Shown: positions 23,311 through 32,097 of the stretch, piece after piece
Position numbering within the stretch: the first letter of the stretch is position 1
Layout: each line of letters begins with the position of its first letter
Source of the DNA: an uncultured Faecalibacterium sp.
GTDB lineage: Bacteria; Bacillota; Clostridia; Oscillospirales; Ruminococcaceae
NCBI GenBank assembly: GCA_934540955.1
Contig: CAKTCY010000009.1
Coordinates: forward strand, 1-48,005
Direction: 5' to 3'
Length of the DNA stretch: 48,005 bases
Notes under the pieces: model-generated
Told to the model about the DNA's origin: nothing
What the model saw: only the letters and a program-made list of their open reading frames with translations
The model's database searches: none
Program-made: the position numbers and the translations under genes

Positions 23311-25480
23311 ACTGCTTTTCCAACTCCTTTCGGGTAAGCTTGAGCACGCAGGGACGGCCATGGGGGCAGAAGGGCGGCACCTCGCCGGAGAGAATTTTTT
23401 CGGCCAGTGCCATAAGCTCCTGCGGGGAGGACTTGTCCCCCGCCTTGATGGCGGCGCGGCAGGAGATGGAGTGCAGCACCCATTCGGTGTGCTCGTTCAG
23501 CGCGTCCCGGCTGCCCTTGAGCAGGCGGTCAGCGATCTCTACCAATAAATCCTCGGCATTCTGCGGCTCTACGTCCGCAGGCACAGCGCGCAGCAGCACA
23601 GTGCTGCCGCCAAAATCCGCTACATCCAGTCCGGCGTTTTCCAGCAGCGCCTGGTTTTCCAGCAGCGCCTGCTTTTCCTCTGCGGAAAGGTCGATGGCGG
23701 CGGGCTGCAGCAGCAGTTGGCTGGGCACATTGCCGTAGTTCGCGGCCAGCTTTTCGTACAGCTGACGCTCGTGGGCGGCGTGCTTATCGATCAGACACAA
23801 CTCGTCTCCCCGCTCGGCCAAAATATAGGTGCGGAACACCTCGCCCACATACCGCAGCGGCTCTTCTCCCTGCGGCACGTCAAAGCCCAGCTGTTCCGGC
23901 TGCGCGGGTTCTTCCGGCTGATAGGGCACCGAGGCGGCTTCGATCTCCGGGGCGGCGGGCATGGTGTCCCATGCTGCCATGTGATCCACCAGCGGATCGG
24001 TTTCAGCATCTGCCTCCGGGTGCACATCCAGCTGCGCCTCACCGGCAGCTGCCCGGAAGGGCTGCGGTGTGGGCTGGACTTCGGTTGCATCCGGCTTTTC
24101 CGGGCTGTGGAGGGTGACTACCGGGTCCAGAATGTCCTCTGCGGGGCCAGACTGCCGCCACGAGGGCACAGCAGCCGCGGGCGCAGAAGAACAAGCCTCC
24201 TGTGGCCGTATCCTGTGTGCTGTAGCTATAGGCGAAAAAGAAGGTGCTGTCGCTGCCAAGACGCTTTTGTCAATGTGAGAAGGTGTTTGAGCCGGTGCGG
24301 CAGCGGGGCGCTGCGGCTGTGGGGCTTCCCAGCGCTGCGCGGGCAGCGTGCCGGGGTCTGCCTGACCCGGAATGACGGCAGAAAGCCCTGTAAAGTGATT
24401 ATTCTTTACAGTATTTTCGTTCTGTGTATCGTTTTCTTTTTCAGCTTTCTCTTTTTCGTCTGCTTCAAAGGTGAAGTGCCGCTCCCCGGTGCCGGGCTGT
24501 GCCAGCGCCAGCTTGACCGCATGGTAAACGACATCGAACACGTCATTTTCCCGGGCAAAGCGGGCTTCGATCTTTGCAGGGTGGACATTGACGTCCACAA
24601 GGTCGGTGGGCATTTCCAGCAGCAGGATGCCGCCCGGGAACTTGCCCTGCATGGTCGTGCCCTTAAAGGCCATTTCCATGCCCGCCATAATGGTGCGGTT
24701 GCGCACATAGCGGCCGTTGATGTAAAAATGCTGCATACTGCGGCTGGCGCGGCAGCTCTTGGGCGGGGTGATCAGACCAGTGACCCGGTACAGCCCCTCC
24801 TCGGAGTGCACCTCAATGAGGTCGCGGCTGAACTCCCGGCCAAGCACTGCATAGGCGGCGCTGCGCAGCTGGCCATCGCCGGGGGTGACATATTGCAGCT
24901 TACCTTCCCGGATAAATTTGACGCTGACCTCCGGGTGGCTGAGCGCCACATGACCTACGTTATCTGCCACAAAGGTGCCCTCGCTGGAGTCCTTTTTGAG
25001 GAACTTCATGCGGGCGGGGGTGTTGTAGAACAGATCCTGCACCCGGATGGTGGTGCCCACGGCGCGGGCGGCAGGCTCTCTGCCCTGCTCCTCGCCGCCG
25101 GCGATGCGGTAGCAGGTGGCAAACTCGTCCACCTCGGTGCGGGTGAGCAACTCTACCCGCGCTACGCTGGCAATGGAAGCCAGTGCCTCGCCCCGGAAGC
25201 CCAGCGTATGGATGCTGTTCAGATCGTCCGGTTTTTCAATTTTGCTGGTGGCGTGGCGGATGAAGGCTGTCGGGATATACTCGGCATCAATGCCGGTGCC
25301 GTTATCGCTGATCTCGATCAGCTTTACACCGCCGGACTCGATGCTGACGGTGACCTGCGTTGCACCGGCGTCGATGGAGTTTTCCAGCAGTTCCTTGACC
25401 ACCGATGCCGGGCGCTCCACCACCTCACCGGCGGCGATCAGCTCCGCGGTATGCTTATCCAGAACATGGATGACTGCCAT
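23294..25480 (-). CDS. mutL: DNA mismatch repair protein MutL (endonuclease type)
   Basis: GHKL ATPase that links MutS to strand removal. The 728-residue protein has the N-terminal ATPase motifs (ELIAAGEVVERPASVVKELLENSIDAGA, EISDNGTGID, TLGFRGEALASIA), a long Pro/Ala-rich linker (about 350-530) and the dimerisation/nuclease domain. The endonuclease signature DxHA(x)2E(x)4E is present as DKHAAHERQLYE, with the supporting CPHGRP and FGR motifs at the C-terminus. It should therefore nick DNA itself, as expected in bacteria without MutH. GGGGAGGGAAAGACC precedes the start. It lies 35 bp after mutS. Confidence 0.97.
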   Translation of the reverse strand: MAVIHVLDKHTAELIAAGEVVERPASVVKELLENSIDAGATQVTVSIESGGVKLIEISDNGTGIDAEYIPTAFIRHATSKIEKPDDLNSIHTLGFRGEALASIASVARVELLTRTEVDEFATCYRIAGGEEQGREPAARAVGTTIRVQDLFYNTPARMKFLKKDSSEGTFVADNVGHVALSHPEVSVKFIREGKLQYVTPGDGQLRSAAYAVLGREFSRDLIEVHSEEGLYRVTGLITPPKSCRASRSMQHFYINGRYVRNRTIMAGMEMAFKGTTMQGKFPGGILLLEMPTDLVDVNVHPAKIEARFARENDVFDVVYHAVKLALAQPGTGERHFTFEADEKEKAEKENDTQNENTVKNNHFTGLSAVIPGQADPGTLPAQRWEAPQPQRPAAAPAQTPSHIDKSVLAATAPSFSPIATAHRIRPQEACSSAPAAAVPSWRQSGPAEDILDPVVTLHSPEKPDATEVQPTPQPFRAAAGEAQLDVHPEADAETDPLVDHMAAWDTMPAAPEIEAASVPYQPEEPAQPEQLGFDVPQGEEPLRYVGEVFRTYILAERGDELCLIDKHAAHERQLYEKLAANYGNVPSQLLLQPAAIDLSAEEKQALLENQALLENAGLDVADFGGSTVLLRAVPADVEPQNAEDLLVEIADRLLKGSRDALNEHTEWVLHSISCRAAIKAGDKSSPQELMALAEKILSGEVPPFCPHGRPCVLKLTRKELEKQFGRIV

Positions 25481-25515
25481 GGTCTTTCCCTCCCCTGTGG
25501 TTACTATTTTTACGG

Positions 25516-28131
25516 TCAGCCGTTCAGGCTGCCCTTGAGGGTCTTTTTCAGCTCGTACAAAAAGTTCAGTGCTTCAATGGGGGTAAGCGTTTCCACATCC
25601 ACAGCTTCCAGCTTTTCCATCATCTCGCTGGGCACTGCCGGGGAATTGTACTCCTGCAAGGCATCAAAATCCATCTGCTCCACCTTGTTTTTGGGGGCAG
25701 AGGCCTCCAGCGTGCGCAGCACCTCGTGGGCGCGGCGGGTCACGCTGCCGGGCAGACCGGCCAGCTTTGCCACCTCGATGCCGTAGCTGTCGTCGGCGGG
25801 GCCGCGCACGATACGCCGCAGGAAGGTGATGTCCTCGCCGCGCTTTTTGACCGCGATGTTGTAGTTTTTTACGCCCTCCACGGTGCCTTCCAGCTCAGTC
25901 AGCTCGTGGTAGTGGGTGGCGAACAGGGTCTTGCAGCCCAGCCCCTTGGCGGGGTCTGCGATATGCTCCACCACGGCGCGGGCGATGCTCATGCCGTCAA
26001 AGGTGGAGGTGCCGCGACCGATCTCGTCCAGCACCACAAGGCTTTTGGCGGTGGCGTTTTTCAAAATTTCGGCCACCTCGGTCATCTCCACCATAAAGGT
26101 GGACTGACCTGCGGCAAGGTCGTCCGAGGCACCGATGCGGGTGAAAATAGCATCCACCACGCCCACATGACAGCTGGCTGCCGGCACAAAGGAGCCGATC
26201 TGCGCCATCAGGGCGATGAGGGCATTCTGACGCATATAGGTAGATTTACCCGCCATGTTGGGGCCGGTGATGATGAGGCAGCGGTCGGTGGTGCAGTTGA
26301 GGGTGGTATCGTTGGGTACGAACATACTGCCCTTGAGCACCTGCTCCACCACGGGGTGGCGCCCCTCGGTGATGGTCAGCACATCGCTGTCGTCCACCAC
26401 GGGGCGGCAGTAGTTGTTTTCCGCAGCCACCTGCGCCAGCGCGGCCAGCACGTCCAGCTGGGCAATGGCGTTGGCGGTGCGCTGGATGCGGTCCAGCTGG
26501 GCACCGATGCTCTCCAGCAGCTCGTCAAACAGGCGGCGCTCCAGCGAGATGAGCCGCTCGTGTGCGCCAAGAATTTTGCTTTCCAGCTCCTTCAGCTCCT
26601 GCGTGATGTACCGCTCGCCGGAGGTGAGGGTCTGCTTGCGGATATAGGTCTCCGGCACAAGGTTCTTATAGGAGTTGCTCACCTCGATGAAGTAGCCGAA
26701 CACATGGTTATAGCCAATTTTCAGCTTCGGGATGCCAGTCTCCTGCCGCAGGCGAGCCTCCAGCTGTGCCAGCACGCCCTTGGTGTTATCGCGGATAGAG
26801 CGCAGCTCATCCACCTCGGCGTGGTAGCCCTTGGCGATGACGCCGCCATCCTTGAGTGTGGAGGGTGCATCCGGGTCTACTGCGGCATAAATGCGCGCCT
26901 TGATATCCTCCAGCGGGTCGATGCCGGTAGCAAGTTCAGAAAGCTCCGGGCAGTTGCAACTCTCCGCCTGCTTGCGCAGGCCGGGCAGACGGTCGCAGGT
27001 CTGGGCAAGGGTGTAGATCTCCTTGGGGGTAGCAGAGCCGTACACCGTGCGGGTCATCAGGCGCTCCAGATCCGCGATGTAGTGCAGCTCCTCGGTCAGG
27101 TCGCCGCGCACCATGGTCTGGCGCACCAGCGCCTCCACGGCATTCAGACGCTGGTTGATAAGCTGGCTGGAAATAAGCGGCTGCTCGATCCAGCTGCGCA
27201 GCATCCGCTTGCCCATGGCGGTGCTGGTCTTATCCAGCACCCACAGCAGGGTGCCGCGCTTTTCGCGGCCGCGCAGGGTCTCGGTCAATTCAAGGTTTGC
27301 CCGGGTGACCGGCGAAAGCCGCATGAACTGGGCCTCGTTGTAAGTAATGACGGTCTTTAGCCGCTCCACGCCCTTGATCTGGGTATCGTGCAGATACTCC
27401 AGCAGCGCGGCCATAGCAAAGCGCACAAGGCCCTCGGCGGCTATGCCGGTGGTCTGCGGCCAGTCGCGGCCAAACTGCTCCTCCAGCGCAGAGGCCACCA
27501 GCCCCGGCGCATAGCGCTCATCCTCGACCAGCTCCACCGAGCAGTTCATGTTCTTTTTGATATAGGCGGTCACCTCGCGGCAGTCCAGCAGGCCGGGGTT
27601 CAGCAGCACCTCGCTGGGGTGGTAGCGGCACAACTCGGTAATGACCGCCGGGGCGATCTTATCTGCCGTCAGCTCGGTGATGTGCGCCGTACCGGTGGAA
27701 ACATCCGCAAAGCACAGACCGGCCTTTTTGCCCTTGAGGTACAGGCTGGCAATGTAGTTGTTGCGGTCGTCCTGCAGCATACTGCTTTCAATGACCGTAC
27801 CGGGGGTGACCACCCGGATGATGTCCCGCTTAACAAGCCCCTTGGCCTTGGCGGGGTCCTCCACCTGCTCACAGATGGCGACCTTATAGCCCTTGGCGAT
27901 CAGACGCGCCACATAGCCCTCATAGCTGTGGAAGGGCACACCGCACATGGGAGCGCGCTCCGCAAGGCCGCACTGCTTGCCGGTAAGGGTAAGCTCCAGC
28001 TCCCGGGAGGCCGTGACGGCATCGTCGAAGAACATCTCGTAAAAATCGCCGATGCGGTAAAAAAGAATTTCGTCCTTGTGTTGGTTTTTGATCTCAAGAT
28101 ACTGCTGCATCATGGGCGAAAGCTCTGCCAT
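25516..28131 (-). CDS. mutS: DNA mismatch recognition protein MutS
   Basis: ATPase clamp that binds mispaired bases. The 871-residue protein has the mismatch-binding FYE motif in the N-terminal domain (FYRIGDFYEMFFDDA), the connector, lever and clamp domains, the Walker A GPNMAGKSTYM (about 622-632), Walker B VVLDEIGRGTSTFDG and the C-terminal helix-turn-helix. The terminal segment ends KKTLKGSLNG, where a beta-clamp or tetramer tail is short. The start follows GAGGAAAAACC. A terminator separates it from ricA; mutL and miaA follow. Confidence 0.98.
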   Translation of the reverse strand: MAELSPMMQQYLEIKNQHKDEILFYRIGDFYEMFFDDAVTASRELELTLTGKQCGLAERAPMCGVPFHSYEGYVARLIAKGYKVAICEQVEDPAKAKGLVKRDIIRVVTPGTVIESSMLQDDRNNYIASLYLKGKKAGLCFADVSTGTAHITELTADKIAPAVITELCRYHPSEVLLNPGLLDCREVTAYIKKNMNCSVELVEDERYAPGLVASALEEQFGRDWPQTTGIAAEGLVRFAMAALLEYLHDTQIKGVERLKTVITYNEAQFMRLSPVTRANLELTETLRGREKRGTLLWVLDKTSTAMGKRMLRSWIEQPLISSQLINQRLNAVEALVRQTMVRGDLTEELHYIADLERLMTRTVYGSATPKEIYTLAQTCDRLPGLRKQAESCNCPELSELATGIDPLEDIKARIYAAVDPDAPSTLKDGGVIAKGYHAEVDELRSIRDNTKGVLAQLEARLRQETGIPKLKIGYNHVFGYFIEVSNSYKNLVPETYIRKQTLTSGERYITQELKELESKILGAHERLISLERRLFDELLESIGAQLDRIQRTANAIAQLDVLAALAQVAAENNYCRPVVDDSDVLTITEGRHPVVEQVLKGSMFVPNDTTLNCTTDRCLIITGPNMAGKSTYMRQNALIALMAQIGSFVPAASCHVGVVDAIFTRIGASDDLAAGQSTFMVEMTEVAEILKNATAKSLVVLDEIGRGTSTFDGMSIARAVVEHIADPAKGLGCKTLFATHYHELTELEGTVEGVKNYNIAVKKRGEDITFLRRIVRGPADDSYGIEVAKLAGLPGSVTRRAHEVLRTLEASAPKNKVEQMDFDALQEYNSPAVPSEMMEKLEAVDVETLTPIEALNFLYELKKTLKGSLNG

Positions 28132-28193
28132 GGTTTTTCCTCTTTCCCTTGTATGGTTCCGTCAGCCGGTTTGCGGGCTGTAACCGCCAGTGC

Positions 28194-28228
28194 AAACAAA
28201 ACGCGGTCTGTGTTGCACAGCCGCGTTC
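28194..28228 (-). terminator. Terminator between ricA and mutS
   Basis: Minus strand ACGCGG-CTGTG-CAA-CACAG-A-CCGCGT hairpin followed by TTTGTTTG. It partially uncouples mutS-mutL-miaA from miaB-ricA. Confidence 0.75.
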
Positions 28229-28243
28229 CGATGAAAGCTCTGC

Positions 28244-28651
28244 TCAGTGGCAGCCGCCGCAGGTGGAGCAGCTGCCGGTGCAGGAGGCAGAAGGCTCCTG
28301 CACGGTCATGGGGTCGCCGCCGTTCATGGCGGTGTTGATGATGGCGTCGATATAGTTGACCAGATTCTCGCACTCGCGCTTGGCCTCGTTGTATGCCACC
28401 ATGCCCTCGTTGCCCATGATCTGGCCGTAAAGGCTGTTCACCTTCTCGTTCAGCTCAGCGATGCGGGCATCGTCGCGCTCGTTCTTGCCGATCTCGTTGT
28501 TCAGATCCATGCGGGCCAGATTGAACTCGCCGATCAGGTTCTGCAGCTCTTCATCCTTATCGTTTGCCTTGCGGGCCTGATCCAGAATGACGTAGCGGGG
28601 GTCGGTCTGCAGTGCCATGGCGGCACGCTTGAAAAGATCAATGCAATCCAT
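28244..28651 (-). CDS. ricA: YlbF/YmcA family protein, RicA-like
   Basis: A 135-residue, mostly helical protein of the Com_YlbF family (DQARKANDKDEELQNLIGEFNLARMDLNNE). In Bacillus the gene between miaB and mutS is ymcA (ricA), whose product joins RicF and RicT in a complex that aids RNase Y-dependent mRNA maturation and binds [4Fe-4S] clusters. The same order is kept here, which supports ricA rather than ylbF. The C-terminus ends in a tight cysteine cluster, CTGSCSTCGGCH, with C-x3-C-x2-C-x2-C spacing, consistent with cluster binding. The paralogue and RicT are not in this window. Confidence 0.85.
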   Translation of the reverse strand: MDCIDLFKRAAMALQTDPRYVILDQARKANDKDEELQNLIGEFNLARMDLNNEIGKNERDDARIAELNEKVNSLYGQIMGNEGMVAYNEAKRECENLVNYIDAIINTAMNGGDPMTVQEPSASCTGSCSTCGGCH

Positions 28652-28711
28652 GATTGGGTTCTCCTTGTTGTTTTTATTCTTTCTGGGGCAGTTTGCCCCG
28701 GAATCACGTTT

Positions 28712-30103
28712 TTATGCTTCCACCTCACCCAGCAGCACGGTGGCGCGGGCACCGGTGAGATGTACGGTCGCGTAGCTGCCCAGCAGTGCCGGGTCTGCGG
28801 CAAACTCCACGGTCAGGTTGTTATCAAGCCGGCCGGAAAGGGTGCCCTCGTTGCGGCCGAAGCCCTCCACCAGCACCCGGACGGTCTGCCCTACCTGCGC
28901 CTTGACCAGCGCCATGGCGATCTCGTCCTGCGTAGCCAGCAGGCGGGTCATGCGGTCGGTCTTTTCCTTGCGGGGGGTGGGGTCCGGCATTTCGGCAGCC
29001 TTGGTGCCGGTGCGCTTGGAGTAGATAAAGGTGAACAGCTGCATATAGCCCACCTTGCGCACCAGCTCCAGCGTTTTTACAAAGTCCTCCTCGGTCTCGC
29101 CGGGGAAGCCCACGATGATATCGCTGGAGAAGGTGATGCCGGGCACGGTCTTGCGGGCGTAGTCGATGAGCTCCAGATACTGCTCCACCGTATAGTGGCG
29201 GTTCATCTGCTGCAAAAGCCGGTCGGAGCCGCACTGCACCGGCAGATGCAGGTGCTTGCACAGCTTCGGCTGGGCGGCGATGGTATCAATGAGCTTATGG
29301 CTGGCGTCCTTGGGGTGGCTGGTCATAAAGCGGATATGATAATCGCCGGGCACGGTGCACAGCAGGTTGAGCAGGTCGGAAAAATCGATCTGCTCTTCCA
29401 GCCCCTTGCCGTAGCTGTTCACGTTCTGACCCAGCAGGGTGATCTCCTTATAACCGGCCTCCACAAGGCCGCGGAACTCGGCAAGGATATCGCCGGACTT
29501 GCGGCTCTTCTCGCGGCCACGGACGTAGGGCACGATGCAGTAGGTGCAGAAGTTATCGCAGCCATACATGATGGGCAGCCATGCGCGGAACTCGCTCTCG
29601 CGCCGGATGGGGATGTTCTCCACGATGACCGGACGCTGCGCCGGGTCCAGCAGCACCCGCTTATGCTTTTGCAGCTTCTGGGCAACCAGCTGCGGCAGGG
29701 TGTCGATGCCGTCCACGCCGAACACCAGATCCACATAGGGGTAGCTCTTGCGCAGCTTTTCCACAATGTGCTTCTGGTTAGCCATGCAGCCGCACAGGCC
29801 GATGATGAGGCCGGGCTTTTTTTCCTTGAGCCCCTTCAGCGCGCCCACGTTGCCGAACACCCGCTGTTCGGCGTGCTCGCGCACGGCGCAGGTGTTGAAC
29901 AGGATCAGGTCGGCGTCCTCGGGCTTATCGCACAGGCCGTAGCCGATATCCACCAGCACACCCTTGATGCGCTCGCCGTCGTTGACGTTCTGCTGGCAGC
30001 CGTAGCTGTGCACAAAGGCCAGCGGCGGGGTGTCGTAGGTCTGCCGCACCAGCTCGGCGGCAACGGTATTATGTTCAAAGTTAATGTATTCCAAAAAAAC
30101 CAT
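28712..30103 (-). CDS. miaB: tRNA-2-methylthio-N6-dimethylallyladenosine synthase
   Basis: Radical SAM methylthiotransferase acting on i6A37 made by MiaA. The 463-residue protein has an N-terminal UPF0004 domain with cluster ligands Cys36 (SYGCQQN), Cys72 (NTCAVRE) and Cys106 (GLCGCMA), the radical SAM ligands Cys182, Cys186 and Cys189 (GCDNFCTYC), and a C-terminal TRAM domain. The Asn-Thr-Cys-Ala-Val-Arg signature favours MiaB over MtaB or RimO. The ATG at 30101-30103 has GGAG four nt upstream. It has its own promoter; ricA follows. Confidence 0.96.
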   Translation of the reverse strand: MVFLEYINFEHNTVAAELVRQTYDTPPLAFVHSYGCQQNVNDGERIKGVLVDIGYGLCDKPEDADLILFNTCAVREHAEQRVFGNVGALKGLKEKKPGLIIGLCGCMANQKHIVEKLRKSYPYVDLVFGVDGIDTLPQLVAQKLQKHKRVLLDPAQRPVIVENIPIRRESEFRAWLPIMYGCDNFCTYCIVPYVRGREKSRKSGDILAEFRGLVEAGYKEITLLGQNVNSYGKGLEEQIDFSDLLNLLCTVPGDYHIRFMTSHPKDASHKLIDTIAAQPKLCKHLHLPVQCGSDRLLQQMNRHYTVEQYLELIDYARKTVPGITFSSDIIVGFPGETEEDFVKTLELVRKVGYMQLFTFIYSKRTGTKAAEMPDPTPRKEKTDRMTRLLATQDEIAMALVKAQVGQTVRVLVEGFGRNEGTLSGRLDNNLTVEFAADPALLGSYATVHLTGARATVLLGEVEA

Positions 30104-30175
30104 CCTTCTCCGCCGGGCAGGGTAGCCCCATGCGGCGAAACTCTTTTTTCTGCCATTCTATAAAAGACACTCTTT

Positions 30176-30204
30176 AGTATACCCTGTTTGGCCGCTGCGG
30201 GCAA
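30176..30204 (-). promoter_or_regulatory. Promoter of miaB
   Basis: Minus strand: -35 TTGCCC (30199-30204), 17-bp spacer, -10 TATACT (30176-30181). The spacer lies inside the first copy of a 16-bp direct repeat. Confidence 0.55.
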
Positions 30205-30242
30205 GAGGAAACACGCAAATTTTATGCCTGTTTGGCCGCTGC
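30183..30242. repeat. 16-bp direct repeat, 44 bp apart
   Basis: CCTGTTTGGCCGCTGC occurs at 30183-30198 and again at 30227-30242. The second copy forms the last codons of perR, the first the miaB promoter spacer. It may be a local duplication. Confidence 0.6.
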
Positions 30243-30626
30243 CGCCTCTGCATCCTGCTTGCGGCAGCACTCTTCGCACACGCCCAGCAGCACCACGGCG
30301 CAGTCCTGCACCCTGCCCTTCTGGTTTTTGACCAGCTCCATCACCTGTTTTCCGTCCACCTCTGCATCGGTCACGCCGCCGCAGACGGTGCAGTACAAAT
30401 GGCTGTGCCACGGCAGGGTGTGGTCAAAGCGGTCGGCCTTGCCGGGAATGGACACCCGGCGCACCCGCCCGGCCTCCACCAGACTGTTCAGGTTGCGGTA
30501 TACGGTGCCAAGGCTCAGGTTCGGGCACTCCTGCGCGGCTTTATCGTAAATTTCCTCCGCAGTCGGGTGGTCGCACAGCTGCTCCACCGTCTGCATGACA
30601 AGCTCCCGCTGTTTTGAGTAACGCAT
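30222..30626 (-). CDS. perR: Fur-family regulator, PerR-like
   Basis: Metal-dependent repressor of 134 residues. The winged-helix domain is N-terminal (LSLGTVYRNLNSLVEAGRVRRV). The residues matching the Fe/Mn site of Bacillus PerR are all present: His in HPTAEEIY, Asp in RFDH, two His in HSHLYC and an Asp in GVTDAE. The structural zinc site is CTVC plus CEEC. This pattern fits a peroxide sensor better than Zur or Fur. The start at 30624-30626 is chosen because GGAGG is 6 nt upstream; the ATG two codons earlier is too close. It follows rarA by 24 bp. A Fur/Per-like box upstream of rarA suggests autoregulation. Confidence 0.88.
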   Translation of the reverse strand: MRYSKQRELVMQTVEQLCDHPTAEEIYDKAAQECPNLSLGTVYRNLNSLVEAGRVRRVSIPGKADRFDHTLPWHSHLYCTVCGGVTDAEVDGKQVMELVKNQKGRVQDCAVVLLGVCEECCRKQDAEAAAAKQA

Positions 30627-30650
30627 ATCCATCCTCCTTTTTCACACGGT

Positions 30651-31925
30651 TCAGACGTTTTCTTCCCCTTTGATCTTTGCCCAGTACGCCCGGGCGGCCT
30701 GCTCGGTCTTGTTGTCGCCAAAGGTGTAGTATTTGGTGTCCTTCAATACATCCGGCAGGTACTGCTGCTGCACCCAGTGGTTTGAGTAGCTGTGGGCGTA
30801 TTTGTAGTTCTGCCCCTTTACCAGCGCATCCTCGCCGTCAAAGTGCTTGTTTTGCAGCTGGCGCGGGATGGGGCCGGTGCGCCCGGCCTGCACATCCGCA
30901 ATGGCTGCGTTGATGGCGTCGTGGGCGCTGTTGGATTTGGGGCTGGTGGCCACCAGAATGACTGCGTCCGCAAGCGGCAGACGCGCCTCCGGCAGCCCCA
31001 CCATGTTGGCGGCATCCACCGCCGCCTTGACGATGGGGATGATCTGCGGGTAGGCAAGCCCCACATCCTCACAGGCACACACCATCAACCGGCGGCAGGC
31101 AGAGGGCAGGTCTCCCGCCTCCAATAGGCGTGCCAGATAGTGCAGCGCCGCGTCCGGGTCGGAGCCGCGCATGGACTTCTGGTAGGCGGAAACGATGTCG
31201 TAGTGGTCATCGCCCTCCCGGTCGTAGCGCATGGCGGTGCGGCGGGTGACCTGCCGAATCATATCTAAGGTGATGCGCTTTTCTCCATTTTCTACCGGCG
31301 CTGCCGTGACCGCAAAGTCCAGACAGCCCAGCGCCTTGCGCAGATCGCCCCCGGCGCTTTCGGCCAGATAGGCACAGGCGTCCTCATCCATGCACACTGG
31401 CACCTGCTCCCCCTCGGAAAGGCGCTGCACGGCGTTGCGCACCCCGCGCTCCACGTCCGCTGCGGCAAGGGGCTTGAACTCAAACACCGTGCAGCGGGAA
31501 AGCAGCGCGTTATAAATGTAGAAATAGGGGTTCTCGGTGGTGGAAGCGATCAGGGTGACGCTGCCGTCCTCGATGCACTCCAACAGGCTCTGCTGCTGCT
31601 TTTTGTTCAGGTACTGGATCTCGTCCAGATACAGCAGAATGCCGCCCGCCGCTGCCAGCGTGCCGATATCCTTGAGCACTGCCTTGATATCCCCGGTGCC
31701 GCAGGAGGTGCCGTTGAGCTTGTGCAGGGTCATGCCGCTGTTCTCGGCAATGATGCGTGCCACCGTGGTCTTTCCGGTGCCGGAGGGGCCGTAAAAGATC
31801 ATGTTGGGAATGCGCCCGCTTTCGATGGTGCGGCGGAACACCCGCCCCGGCGCCAGCAGATGCTGCTGCCCGCACACATCCGCCAGCGTTTTGGGACGCA
31901 GGCGCTGCGCAAGTGGTTCATTCAT
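30651..31925 (-). CDS. rarA: Replication-associated recombination protein A (MgsA/RarA)
   Basis: AAA+ ATPase related to clamp loaders and acting at stalled replication forks and DNA gaps. The 424-residue protein has Walker A GPSGTGKTTVAR, Walker B LLYLDEIQ, sensor 1 STTENP, an arginine finger region (LLSRC), and the RarA-specific C-terminal tetramerisation domain (MRGSDPDAALHYLARLLEAGD, then HYSNHWVQQQYLPD-like). The start at 31923-31925 follows GGAAAGGAGAACCCACC. It is transcribed with perR from a strong promoter divergent to nth. Confidence 0.95.
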   Translation of the reverse strand: MNEPLAQRLRPKTLADVCGQQHLLAPGRVFRRTIESGRIPNMIFYGPSGTGKTTVARIIAENSGMTLHKLNGTSCGTGDIKAVLKDIGTLAAAGGILLYLDEIQYLNKKQQQSLLECIEDGSVTLIASTTENPYFYIYNALLSRCTVFEFKPLAAADVERGVRNAVQRLSEGEQVPVCMDEDACAYLAESAGGDLRKALGCLDFAVTAAPVENGEKRITLDMIRQVTRRTAMRYDREGDDHYDIVSAYQKSMRGSDPDAALHYLARLLEAGDLPSACRRLMVCACEDVGLAYPQIIPIVKAAVDAANMVGLPEARLPLADAVILVATSPKSNSAHDAINAAIADVQAGRTGPIPRQLQNKHFDGEDALVKGQNYKYAHSYSNHWVQQQYLPDVLKDTKYYTFGDNKTEQAARAYWAKIKGEENV

Positions 31926-31965
31926 GGTGGGTTCTCCTTTCCTGCCCGCAAGGCACTTTTTATAT

Positions 31966-31994
31966 AGTATAGCGCATTTAGAAAAGGAGGACAA
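31966..31994 (-). promoter_or_regulatory. Promoter of rarA-perR
   Basis: Minus strand: -35 TTGTCC (31989-31994), 17-bp spacer, -10 TATACT (31966-31971). Confidence 0.75.
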
Positions 31995-32003
31995 GGGCTT
32001 TTC

Positions 32004-32018
32004 TGAAAATCATTCTCA
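32004..32018. promoter_or_regulatory. Fur/PerR-type operator candidate
   Basis: TGAGAATGATTTTCA (minus strand) is a 7-1-7 inverted repeat with one mismatch between arms. It matches the Fur-box core TGATAATNATTATCA at 12 of 14 defined positions and the Bacillus Per box at about 10. It lies 10 bp upstream of the rarA -35 and 19 bp upstream of the nth -35. Confidence 0.5.
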
Positions 32019-32036
32019 GATAATGCCCTGCAAACA

Positions 32037-32065
32037 TTTACAAATCCTGTCAAACATGGTATGAT
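32037..32065 (+). promoter_or_regulatory. Promoter of nth-glsB
   Basis: -35 TTTACA (32037-32042), 17-bp spacer, -10 TATGAT (32060-32065), about 33 bp upstream of the nth start. Confidence 0.75.
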
Positions 32066-32097
32066 TCAGGTATTCCCTTTCAAAGGAGGTTTGTCCC

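Noticed and set aside
23717..25786. Plus-strand open frame of 689 codons antisense to mutL
   Set aside because: Shadow of mutL; no start signal and no recognisable domains.
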